In this document: piece after piece, positions 1-9,616 of the stretch
Position numbering within the stretch: position 1 is the first letter of the stretch
Layout: every line of letters begins with the position of its first letter
Assembly: GCA_025399215.1 (NCBI GenBank)
Contig: MU621223.1
Location: forward strand, 25,252-47,345
Length of the DNA stretch: 22,094 nt
Reading direction: 5' to 3'
DNA from: Globomyces pollinis-pini
Taxonomy: Eukaryota; Chytridiomycota; Chytridiomycetes; Rhizophydiales; Globomycetaceae
Notes under the pieces: generated by a model
Databases searched by the model: none
The model's input: the letters and a program-made list of their open reading frames with translations, nothing else
Told to the model about the DNA's origin: nothing
Made by a program: the position numbers and the translations under genes

Positions 1-2
1 AT

Positions 3-98
3 TTTCAGCCAATGCATTTTCAAAATATCTGCAGTGACAGTGGAGAAAAATATAACGGTGACGAGTTTACTGGTATGCAAGCGAATGACTATGATTAG
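3..98 (+). CDS. possible C-terminal fragment of a gene entering from the left edge
   Basis: One plus-strand frame is open from the window edge to a TAG at 96-98. It encodes about 31 residues with a polar, acidic end (ends ...FTGMQANDYD). The other two plus frames give less protein-like sequence. There is no recognisable domain, and the fragment is too short to identify. An ATTTTCAG at 1-8 could be an intron acceptor, which would change the frame. It may be the last exon of a gene converging on the transporter that ends at 509, or it may be chance. Confidence 0.25.
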   Translation, partial: FQPMHFQNICSDSGEKYNGDEFTGMQANDYD

Positions 99-508
99 AT
101 GAAGGCGATCAAGAACCTATACATCCTTCTTTACCAGAACAGATATTGATTGATTTCGACGATTGCTTAAAACTCCAATCATGGCAAAAGAAGACGGTGA
201 TGCGCTGTAGCAGAAGACTTTCAGACCCATCGCATCACCTTCTTTTTTTTGCCATTCTGTGAGATTTTGCTTATCTTTTCTAATGTTAATGATTCTGTTA
301 GCAATCTTGGATCGTTTAATACTAGGCACATAACATACGGGAACTCTTCTCAGCATTATTCTTGGTCGATATTCTTTACTCCTCACTTCTAGATCTTGGA
401 AAACTTACATTCTGTTCCTTGTTGACTGACCTCAATCGACCATATATTAAAAGTGTATTAAAATGATTGAGGTTAAATATGAATATATTCAAAATAATAG
501 TTTAAGTA
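99..508. other. intergenic stretch, no supported gene
   Basis: This lies between the possible left-edge fragment and the 3' end of the first transporter. A minus-strand open frame covers most of 117-386, but it includes both arms of an inverted repeat, has no recognisable domain and is not supported as a gene. I see no RNA gene here. Confidence 0.5.
181..255. repeat. imperfect inverted repeat (hairpin)
   Basis: The arm at 181-204 and the reverse complement of 231-255 share identical 9-nt outer ends (ATGGCAAAA) and identical 9-nt inner ends (GGTGATGCG), with a diverged purine-rich middle. The arms are about 24-25 nt and the loop is 26 nt. On the minus strand the T-rich arm becomes a poly-A tract. 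It could be a small foldback element or a transcript hairpin in the 3' region of the transporter gene. Confidence 0.5.
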
Positions 509-1919
509 CTAGACACGAACAAACAGTCGTCCCTTTCCGACGGAGAGTTTGATAGATGTAGCCAAAGTAGCACCAATAAGAAGGCATCCACCTGTCACCA
601 TCATTGTAACAATATAATTATAAGTTACAACACCTTCGACTGTAGATTTGGTCAATTCCAATAATAATCCAGCAACCGGTGGTCCAAAAATATCTCCAAA
701 TAGAAATCCAGTATATACCATTCCTGTGATGGATGCAATGTTTTTCGTTCCAAACATTTCAACAATTGCTAAAGTATAAATATTGACTAAATGTATTACC
801 AGATGGAAGTAATGAAATTAACCCTCCTGTGAAGAGACCATAAATAATGGAAAATACTGTCAACCATAAATATGATGTAGCAAAAGGCCAGATTAGCATA
901 ACGGCCATTCCACCAATAATTGGACATACGGTTAATGTGTTGATGTGTCCAAGAATATCTGCATTAAAGCCTAAAAATATTCTTCCAATGGCACTTGCTC
1001 CTACTATTCAGATGTGTTTGTAATACCTTGCATGTAACCGATGATTAAGGCACCTTCTGTACTTGTCATTCCATGTTCAACTGCAAACGAAGGGACAAAG
1101 AAGAACGGTATGAAATATCCAAACATAGAAAACGTAACCATAAGGAATAAACGAATGAACTTGCTATCATATAAGATCGTTTTATATTTGAAATCACCCC
1201 TATTAGACTTTGGTAGACGCGGTTTTAAAGCAATAGCACACAATAAAATAATCACCCCACCAATCAAGCCCATGTATCGCAAAGCATTTGCGACTCCAAA
1301 ATGACTAATGGAATACCGAAGTAATGGGGCTACAGCCAATCCACCTAATCCTATCCTACTGAGAATCGTTAAATTTACCTGAACCTGAAACTGCAATTCC
1401 AATAGCCAATCCTTTTCGTTTACTAAAATAATGGGATATAATAGTAAGTCCCGGATAAAATGCTAATGAACAGCCAATGCCGAACAGAACACCTTGGCTT
1501 AGTAACAGTTGCCAATACTCTGTAGCACTAGCTGCCAAAAATCCGGATAAAATAATACAAGATCCGCCAAAAACACATAGAAATCTATATCCAAACTTGT
1601 CGATAAAGAATCCAGCAGGAATTGCTAGTAGACCTAGTCCCCCCGTCCCACAAGATCCAATGAGTGCTATATCTACTGGTGACCGAGAACCTAACATCAA
1701 TTTTGTACAACTATTACCATTAAAATGTGGATCATTTGTGTAAATTTCTTGAAAGACTCCAAAGGAACCTGGTATTCCAATAGTGACGACATGAATCATG
1801 AATGATGCTAGGACAATGACCCAACCATATCCACCTTCTGGAAAGTCTCCATCTTCTACAACTAAATCCAATTCAACATCCTGACTTTCAACTACTTTAT
1901 CTGAAATATTAAAAGACAT
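509..1919 (-). CDS. monocarboxylate transporter-like MFS protein, copy 1 (SLC16/MCH type)
   Basis: Five exons encode 433 residues: 1919-1718, 1690-1379, 1350-1027, 1003-800 and 768-509. The introns are 27, 28, 23 and 31 nt. The first membrane segment carries the SLC16 signature as EGGYGWVIVLASF. A later segment gives the second family signature, YFSKRKGLAIGIAVSGSG. The hydrophobic pattern fits twelve membrane segments with a hydrophilic central loop after about residue 225. The family moves lactate, pyruvate or related monocarboxylates with protons across the plasma membrane; the substrate here is unknown. The 27-nt intron is a multiple of three and has no stop, so unspliced mRNA would add nine residues. 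The spliced form is preferred because it matches copy 2 exactly at that point. The head-to-tail neighbour at 2358-3779 is a paralog with all four introns at the same places. Confidence 0.9.
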
Positions 1920-2357
1920 TTAAATTAGGAGAAATCGAATTTAATTTTATTGGGTTATATTGGGGAAAAAAACGTTTCATTTCGCAATATCTGTCATGAG
2001 GAACGGTCAATTTCGGAATGAATATGACACGGTGGGGGATTTTTTTTTTTGCTTTTTACTTTGGATTTAGATTGAAAAATCATGAAATTCAAATCTTCCG
2101 TGGATAAAATCACGCTCATATGAAGTTTGGTATGCTTATCCAATAGTTTCTCATGTTCGGGATAGAATTAAAAACCGTGTAACGTGTGACCAAATTTGAT
2201 GAACACCATTCATCTAATTGCATTATTCAATTTGTCATGATTTACTGGTGATGACAATCACCATTAGGATATAGATCAAAATGTTGATGAGGAACTGTAA
2301 CTGTTCAAAACTTTCAACTTCAACGTCTATGACCCAAGAAAATTTATTAATGTATAT
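1920..2357. other. intergenic region between the tandem transporters
   Basis: This holds the promoter of copy 1 and the 3' region of copy 2. An AATAAA on the minus strand at 2348-2343 is a likely polyadenylation signal for copy 2, about 10 nt after its stop. There is a poly-T run near 2040. A plus-strand open frame at 2281-2472 is a shadow of copy 2. No gene is supported. Confidence 0.6.
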
Positions 2358-3779
2358 TCATACTCTTGCGAAGAAACGGCCCTTTGCAACTGAAATTTTG
2401 ATTGATACCATCAGTATTGCTCCTACCAGAATACAACCACCTGTCAACATGATGGTTGTTGTAAAATCATAAATTTTAATCCCGCTCTTATCTTCATGCT
2501 CTCCAAGCAAGAATCCAGCAAATGGAGGTCCCAAAGTATCACCAAAGAGAAATGCAGTGTACACCATACCAGTGATTGACGCTACATTTTTGGTTCCAAA
2601 TAACTCGATAATTGCTACAGTGTTAGTGAATGTCAATCAATGTACCTGATGGAAGAAGTGAGAGTAACCCCCCTACGAAGAATCCATATAGAACTGAAAA
2701 CAAGGTCAGCATTCCATATGTTTTTGAGAATGGCCAAAGCAATAATACAGTCATGGCCCCAATAACTGGGCAAATAGTAAGGGTATTGATGTGCCCTAAA
2801 ATATCTGCATTGAAACCCAGTGCAATTCTCCCAACAGCGCTTGCGCCTGAAATTATTTAGTTTAAATGAGTATACCTTGCATGTATCCTAACAGCAGTGC
2901 ACCATCCGTAGTTGACAGTCCATTTTGAACCGCAAATGATGGAATAAAAAAGAATGGAATAAAGTATCCAAACATAGCAAAGGTCACCATAAAGAATAAT
3001 CGAATGAATTTTGAATCGAAAAGGATCGCTTTATAATCGAAATCTCCCTTCTTTGATGGAGGAAGTCTAGGTTTCAACAGTAAACCACAAATAATGACAA
3101 TAACACCTCCTGTTATACCAGTTATACGAATAGCTGCTGTGACGCCAACACTAGAAATCAAATACTGTAAAATTGGAGCCACTATTAATCCACCAATACC
3201 TAATATTATTGAAAGTCCCAAAATTACCAGATCCAGATACTGCAATTCCAATTGCCACACCCTTTCTTTTATTGAACCAATGAGAAATAATGGTCATGCC
3301 CGGAAAGTAACTGATTGCACAACCCATTCCGAATAAGATCCCTTGAGTCAAGAGTAATTGCCAGTACTCGGTTGAATACGATGCCAGCACGTAGGAAATA
3401 ATGATTAATATACCTCCAATCACACATAAAAATTGATGACCAAATTTATCAATAATTAAACCGGAAGCTAAAGCGAAAAATCCCATTCCACCAGTCCCAC
3501 AAGATCCAATAAATGCAACATCCATAGGTGAATGGGATCCTTGAATTAAAGCTAACGGATACCATTAAAATGTGGGTTATTAGTATAATGTTCTTGAAAG
3601 ACTCCAAATGAACCTGGAATTCCAATAGTGACAATATGTATGATAAACGATAGGAATACCATCAACCAGCCATAACCTCCGTCTGGATACAGATCCTCTG
3701 GAGTTTCCACTTCAATATTTTCTAGATCTGTCATCACAGACGTTTGCTCTCTACGTAACATTATTATTTCATTTTCCAT
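2358..3779 (-). CDS. monocarboxylate transporter-like MFS protein, copy 2 (SLC16/MCH type)
   Basis: Five exons encode 436 residues: 3779-3563, 3539-3228, 3199-2876, 2846-2646 and 2614-2358. The introns are 23, 28, 29 and 31 nt. The SLC16 first-helix signature appears as DGGYGWLMVFLSF, and the second family motif as WFNKRKGVAIGIAVSGSG. Exons 2 and 3 have the same lengths as in copy 1 (312 and 324 nt), and all four introns interrupt homologous codons in the same phase. This shows tandem duplication after intron gain. The N-terminus is longer than in copy 1 and diverged, as is usual for the cytosolic tail. The fourth intron has a clear branch-like CACTAAC close to its TAG. Substrate specificity cannot be read from the sequence. 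Confidence 0.9.
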
Positions 3780-4214
3780 TGAAAAAGCAAAAACATAAAT
3801 GTGTCATTTCTGGGTGATGCTTGTTTCGTATGACCCTATTTTTTTCTTGTGTAAACAGCAATGTTTCACAGACGAAATACTTCCAGACTCCCTTTTGGTC
3901 GACTCTACATGGATTTCTGTATCCACGACCATCTGCCGCGTGTGCATTTAAGTGAAATGTGCACCAAGTGGTTAATGTTTAATATGCAATAGCATGTGAA
4001 ATGTGTACCAAGTGGTTAATGTTTAATATGCAATAGCATTCATGAGTTACCCTTTTCAGTGTAAAGGTGATCCCATTTCGTTTGTTATAATGTAACCGTG
4101 AATGTCATTGTATACTGAACAGTAACTACTTGAATTTCCTGTCAAAGATATTCCAGTTATTTAACCCTACGTTGTTTAATTGGATTGAATTCACTGTTCT
4201 GTACTTTTTTCTTG
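3780..4214. other. divergent intergenic region with a tandem repeat
   Basis: This separates the start of transporter copy 2 (minus) from the Crinkler-like gene (plus), so it should hold both promoters. Apart from the two-copy 44-bp repeat I see no coding signal in it. Confidence 0.5.
3952..4039. repeat. two-copy 44-bp direct tandem repeat
   Basis: Units at 3952-3995 and 3996-4039 abut exactly and differ at a single base (GCACC against GTACC). Each begins GTGAAATGTG and ends GCAATAGCAT. The near identity suggests recent duplication. It lies 170 to 260 bp upstream of both divergent genes, so it doubles any regulatory site inside the unit. Confidence 0.95.
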
Positions 4215-4736
4215 ATGATTTCTCATCTGATTGGAAGACGCTGCTACTCTACCTCTAAAAAAGTATCAAAACTATGGGTAAAACTTAACAAATGTCCATC
4301 TACGAAAGTCTCCATCAAAAACTGTATCAACATTGATGACTTTGCTGACAAGGTCAAACAGAAACTCAATATCAAGAGCCAAGTAGCTTTATTCACCTCC
4401 CTCGAAAAAGAATATATTATGCCTGGTCTTACAATCAAAGAACTCCTCAAAACAGAATTCAAGAACAATAGTGACGAAACACCAGTGTTTATCAAAATCA
4501 TGCCTGTTGTTAAAGACTTGACAACACCTAAAAAAACCATATATATTGGAGAAACTAATAGAAAGGGATTGTTTAATGGTACATACAAGAAATGGACTCT
4601 CAGAAACGACCAAGATATGACGAATGTGATCGAGAATGCTAAAGGCTTGATCCATCCATCTTTTCCAGAACATGTATTCATTCACTTTGACGAGATCCAA
4701 GATGGGGAAAAATATCAATTCTACAACTTTCCTTAG
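4215..4736 (+). CDS. Crinkler-like ubiquitin-fold protein with a mitochondrial-type N-terminus
   Basis: A single open exon encodes 173 residues. The frame extends upstream to a TTG at 4185, but 4215 is the first ATG. Residues about 14-95 (from SKKVSKLWVKLN through KCPSTKVSIKNC to FIKIMPV) resemble the ubiquitin-like N-terminal domain of Crinkler-type proteins found in oomycetes and early-diverging fungi. This rests on pattern memory, not a search. The rest (ETNRKGLFNGTYKKW and onward) matches nothing I know. The N-terminus has several basic and no acidic residues and contains RRCYST, which fits the R-X-Y/S mitochondrial cleavage motif. It has no introns, although every other complete gene here has at least one. 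Its function is unknown. Confidence 0.6.
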   Translation: MISHLIGRRCYSTSKKVSKLWVKLNKCPSTKVSIKNCINIDDFADKVKQKLNIKSQVALFTSLEKEYIMPGLTIKELLKTEFKNNSDETPVFIKIMPVVKDLTTPKKTIYIGETNRKGLFNGTYKKWTLRNDQDMTNVIENAKGLIHPSFPEHVFIHFDEIQDGEKYQFYNFP

Positions 4737-4950
4737 ACATTTCAATCTTGACAAAGGACCTATTCAGTTTCAGATTAACCTCATTTTTCTACTACGTAGT
4801 TACATATCGGATACAGTAATAAAAAACGTGTAGATATATATACTGTAGAAAATATTCTGAAAGTAACAATTACAAAAAGGAATAAAATCCGAATACAGAA
4901 TTGGTTCAAAATTGGTCAAACAATTGAACAATGATTTATAAATTACAATA

Positions 4951-7900
4951 CTAACTGTGCAATTTTATTTCGGGAAAAACAATAGTATAGATTTCATCAT
5001 ACCATGATACAAAATGTGGGTCCAAGTTTTCCTTCAAGTAATCATCAAGTTCATCCCAATCGCTTTGATTCGATTTGGGGAAGATAATGGTTTTAACACC
5101 ACTTCGTTTCGCTGCTATGGCCTTCTCCTTCACCCCACCAATTCGAAGTACCTTTCCAGTCAAGGTGATTTCACCCGTCATTGCAACCTATATATGAAAA
5201 CAAACATATGTTTACATCTTGTAAAACAGGTGTATCTAAAGCCAAGGAAAGTAAAGATGTAGTGATTGTTGATCCAGCAGATGGGCCTAAAGATATAAAC
5301 TTCAACACCAGCCTTACCATCTTTGGGGGTAGCCCCTTCAGGGACATGCATATGAATCTGTGCATGATCAAAGAATGTGTTTTCTGGGAAATGCTTCACC
5401 ATAAATGATTTTGCAAAAGTGTAAGCAATGGTACTACTTTCCTTCATCACATCACCTAATTGACCAGTTTGATTAAACGATGGTTTGCTCTCATCTGTGA
5501 CACGAGATTGTACTACTGATTCGATATATAGTGAAGATCCACCTATATTTTGAGTTGAGTTGGAATTAATATATACCCATGCTAGTCCATGCCAATCCCA
5601 TGACAATTCCTGGTGGTGTAGTATCATACATTCTCTCTGATGTGAATACAGGAGATCCAACATATTCCTTCAAGTTTCCATCAGTAATGGTTATTTCAGT
5701 ATCCTTAGTATATTTGTCTTCATCACTGATAATCTTGAATGCTGCCTTACGATATATCTTATCAATATGTTTCTTTAGGTTTCGAACTCCATTTTCCCTA
5801 CAATAATTCTTGATCAAAGTGGAAATCGCAGAATCAGTCAAATTCACTTTGTATTTTTGCAATCCACAAGCTTCGATACTTTGAGGAGCGAGATATTTTG
5901 CTGCAATAGCAACCTTTTCTTCAGCTACGTATCCAGATAATGTGATGATTTCCATACGATCTGCAAGCGGCCCTGGGATTGTTTCTAAGGTATTGGCAGT
6001 ACAAACAAATAAGACTTGGGATAAATCAATAGGTACATCCATATAATCTAAAATTAGGAAAAAAGCAATTACGATCGAGGAAGGAACTGTTTTGTTCAGG
6101 GTCAAGAAGTTCCAGTAATGCTGATGCAGGATCACCTTGATGACCACGACCAAGTTTGTCAACTAAACCAAATCAATGCACTTTAATTCTTACTCTCATC
6201 AATCATAATCAAAGGATTCTCCGTTTTCACCTTCTTCAAAGCTTGCACAACCTTTCCTGGCATAGCTCCAACATAGGTACGTCGATGCCCTTTGATTTCT
6301 GCAACATCCGTCAGTCCACCAACCGAAAAACGGTAAAATTCACGACCAAGAGCACGAGCAATAGATTTACCAACTGAGGTTTTACCCACACCTAAATATT
6401 AATTTCTTTTTAAAAAAAGTGAATACCTGGTGGTCCAACCATAGTAATAATTTTTCCTTCCACTGATCCTCTCAACTTCCCTACCGCAATAAATTCAAGT
6501 ATACGATCTTTGACATCTTTGAGACCATAGTGATCTTCATCCAATATAACTTTAGCAGTCTTTATATCAAAATTTTCGTCACTTCGTTGACCCCATGGTA
6601 TCTACAATAAATGAAAAATTAGATTACTTGAGTCAACCAATCCAAATAATTCCTGGTAACATTGAATTCGGATGCTTGGGGTTCCAAGCTGGATAATTTT
6701 TGTATTTCCTACAATGAAAAGGGTGTGTAATTACATCATTAAAAACTTTCAATATCTGCTCAGGCATTTCTAATGCGGCTGCCTTGTCTTTGAAAGATTG
6801 AATCATTTTCTCCTTGCCGTCAGTTTCTAATCCGAGTTCTTTTTTAATTCCTTTCAACTGTTCCATCAAGAAATACTCTTGGTTCTTTCTACTGATTTTC
6901 TTATCAACTTCCTGTGATATTTCTTGTTGTAGTTTAGCATTTGCTAATTCCTTTTTCAATACCACAAGTGCTTTATGGAGTTTTTCTTCAACAACTAAAC
7001 TTTCCAATACACTCTGTAGTTCTGAAGGTTCACCAGACGATATTGCTGCAGCAAAATCAGCAAGCTTAGAAGGATCAAGCAATAAATTGCCAGTTTGTAC
7101 AGAAACTGTTATAATTTGATCTCTGAGTAATGGATTCGATTGTGAAATCTCTTTCAAGACGTTGATGATTTCAGAGGTTGTGGCTTTAATGACTCTATTT
7201 TCAGAGTTGAAAGGTTCATCTGCTAAATCTTCTACAGTGACTACTGGCATAGCAAATGATTTTAAAGTTTCAAGAATTGTTGGAGTGGATTTTTCGGTAG
7301 ATTCCACTACATCATTAGTATCCAGAAGAAATTTTAATTGATAATTATTGACGATTTCCATTTAATGATGAGATTTACCTTTTTCAATGGGTTTACTTGA
7401 AAGTTGTTCGACTGTTGTAGCAAATTCTGTGATTCTGATACGTCGTTGTGGGTAGACCACAACTGTCAAACTGCTTTCATCAGTTCCAGTTGGGTATGTA
7501 TTGGTAATTTGAGCAAGTACACCAATTTTTTCAATTTCATCCATATCAGTGACAATATCTTTATCTAATGATTCGTTTTTGGCTAAAAATATTCCAACGT
7601 ATGGTGTACCATTTTTAACTAATTCTTTGATTGTTTCAATGGCTCTTGGATCTTTGATATACATGGATTTAAAAAAACCCGGAAAGAGTGGTCTTCTACT
7701 TAACGGTATAGCTAATAAATTTGGAACATGTTCTGGAGGATTTGTAGTTTTAAAATTCAGTTGATTAAGTCCATTTTTAGTGCTTGGAGATTTGTTGGAT
7801 TTTCTAGAGGATACTTTTACACCCTTTTTTGTTGATTGCACTTCATCTTTTGGTTTAGTTTCTTGATCATTTTTTTGAGCTTCATCGACTTTAGAACTTG

Positions 7901-8179
7901 GTTTTGACGAGAGTTTGTCATCGACAAGGTTTTGTGAAGGTTTATCCTTTAGATTTTGGTCTTGACTCTCTGAATCCTCATCAACATCCTCTGATTTTTC
8001 ATCCTTATCATTACTTTTAGGTGGTTTTTTAGTAGACATGTTTACGATTCGCATGTTCATGGGACGATAAATAAGAGGACGAAGAGTCTAATCTGAATTA
8101 AAAATTTCAATTAAATAACCGAAGTGAATTGTGAACGAAAGACTGTTCGATTGACAGAGTGTATTGCACGACTTAACAT
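4951..8179 (-). CDS. PIM1: mitochondrial Lon protease homolog (Pim1 type)
   Basis: ATP-dependent protease that degrades damaged matrix proteins. Eleven exons encode 962 residues: 8179-8120, 8087-7379, 7306-6735, 6708-6628, 6601-6427, 6391-6194, 6162-6073, 6047-5577, 5542-5318, 5286-5216 and 5187-4951. The introns are 32, 72, 26, 26, 35, 31, 25, 34, 31 and 28 nt. The order is: basic presequence, low-complexity acidic linker, Lon N-domain (from about residue 80), AAA+ module with Walker A GPPGVGKT (530-537, split by an intron) and Walker B LIMIDEID, then the protease domain. Catalytic Ser863 in KDGPSAG and Lys906 in GGVKEK are 43 residues apart, the same spacing as Ser679 and Lys722 in E. coli Lon. 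8179 is the first ATG; exon 1 reads [14 protein letters not shown], and its 32-nt intron is the least certain. An ATG at 8060 is the fallback start. Confidence 0.95.
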
Positions 8180-8953
8180 CTTTGAGTGATTTCGGTTTGC
8201 AGTGACGTTGTTTGAGGAAAAAAAACTTATGAATGCGTTGAAACCAGGGGTAGAACGGATCGAGTGAGAGAGTATGGAGTATGATATTCGATAGTATTGC
8301 ACTTGGTCATCACTTGGTTCTAGTTGGTCAATTATCCTTACTCTCTGGTTTTATGATTTTCTTTATATGCACTGATATTCTTATTGGATTAGTATTGTTT
8401 GAGTATGAACTAGGGAATTGCCAATAGATTTTATCACCACGTACTACTTACCAATGGTAGATATCAGTCTCACAGGGATACTCTCTACCAAAAACAATTC
8501 GGATTCTTATTTATTGGGATCATATCCTACATGCACCATTAAAAGGTGGCAACAGTCTAATACTTGGTTTGGACTTATTGGCTTCCCTACAAGATTAAGC
8601 CAATGCGCGTTCGTCGATCGAATGATTCAGAATTGACAGCAAGTATCTACGAAGCATTTACAGTATCTGTAATTCTTTTAGACATAATGGGAGATGTATT
8701 AACGAAAAGTAGTAAGTTTTTCTGTGACTACAACAAGCAACCACCAATGACAACATTTAAACAAACCAACGACTAGGAACAATTAAAGCAACAAAAAGAC
8801 TTGAAATAAACTAATTGGCGACTTTCCTGCAAACCCTGTTCAAATACAAAATTACTCAAATTGAGATCACATGAGTTTTCCACCAACTTGTGTCACCTCC
8901 GCTTTCCTATAAATTAACAAACTTTCAGAACTAAAACCAACGACCTCTTCAAA
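8180..8953. other. long divergent intergenic region, unassigned
   Basis: This 774-bp gap between Lon (minus) and the Mpo1-like gene (plus) is the longest in the window. It must hold both promoters. Plus-strand open frames at about 8453-8636 (ATG start, ending DRMIQN) and 8564-8776 overlap in different frames. I could not join them with a GT-AG intron into a recognisable protein, and neither contains a known motif. An AGGGG stress-element-like pentamer lies at 8246-8250, about 70 bp upstream of the Lon ATG. A small lineage-specific gene cannot be excluded. Confidence 0.4.
8908..8914 (+). promoter_or_regulatory. TATA-like element of the Mpo1-like gene
   Basis: TATAAAT lies about 40 nt upstream of the ATG at 8954, followed by an A/C-rich leader typical of fungal 5' ends. 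It is a candidate only, because no transcription start is known. Confidence 0.35.
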
Positions 8954-9616
8954 ATGACTTTCTTGGGTTTAGGACTAAACTTTGATAAACAATTCGTCAA
9001 TTATGCTGAATATCACAACAACAAGATCAACCAGGCTATTCACGTTATATTCGTACCAACCATTCTATGGTCTGCTCAAGTCCTCTTGACTAAAAGTCCT
9101 GTTTATACTACCTGGGCTTACAGCAACTACCTGCCTGTTAACAATGCATTGATTTGCTCTGGATTTTACTCTCTTTACTACCTTGCTCTTCATCGGCCTC
9201 TAGGTGTAAGTCATTGGATATTGATGTGTTTTAGTTAATTGCTACTCCTGTATTACTTGGTTGCACTTATTACGCCAATCAATTCGCAAACTTAGATCTA
9301 CCAGTATATACTTTCGTTATTAATTATATAGTATGGTGGACCATTGGCATGGGCTGGAGCTATTCATTTGACCTCATGGTTTTTTCAAATCTTGGGTCAT
9401 CAATTGTATGAAAGTAATCTCTAATGTTATTTATGTTGTATAGAACGAGCACCAGCTTTCTTAGATAATCCATTAGAAGCATTAGTATTAGCACCATTAT
9501 TTGTTCTCTCTGAAGTACTGTTTGCATTTGGTCTATTTCCAGAGACTGCTAAAAGATTAAACACAGAGGCCAGCAAAAAAGCTAAAGCATTTCAAGATAA
9601 GAACAAGAGAAAATAA
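8954..9616 (+). CDS. MPO1: Mpo1/DUF962 family protein (2-hydroxy fatty acid dioxygenase-like)
   Basis: Four exons encode 191 residues: 8954-9205, 9235-9303, 9332-9413 and 9444-9616. The introns are 29, 28 and 30 nt. Yeast Mpo1 is an Fe(II) dioxygenase of the endoplasmic reticulum that performs alpha-oxidation of 2-hydroxypalmitate during phytosphingosine breakdown. The family's histidine motifs are present: YAEYHNNKINQAIHVIFVP near residue 20, and IHLTSWFFQILGHQLYEKRA in the middle. Four hydrophobic stretches fit a multispanning ER membrane protein. The C-terminus is lysine-rich (KKAKAFQDKNKRK), compatible with ER retention. Without the three tiny introns the frame breaks twice, which supports the splicing. 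The stop codon overlaps an AATAAA. The next gene ends only 34 bp away on the other strand. Confidence 0.9.

Noticed and set aside
117..386. Minus-strand open frame of 89 codons near the left edge
   Set aside because: It runs through both arms of an inverted repeat, has no domain or splice support, and its composition looks like non-coding DNA.
509..3779. Transporter genes as broken pseudogenes because of repeated frame changes
   Set aside because: Every break coincides with a GT-AG segment of 23-31 nt at the same codon in both copies, and splicing restores full-length proteins.
4185..4214. Ten extra N-terminal residues of the Crinkler-like gene
   Set aside because: The upstream frame starts only at TTG; the first ATG is 4215 and leaves the mitochondrial-type motif intact.
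4244..4754. Two long minus-strand open frames opposite the Crinkler-like gene
   Set aside because: They are shadow frames of the plus-strand gene with no domain, and the plus frame has the protein-like sequence.
8111..8302. Longer Lon N-terminus beginning at 8302
   Set aside because: The codon is GTG, and the first ATG in that frame is 8179, which already gives a good presequence.
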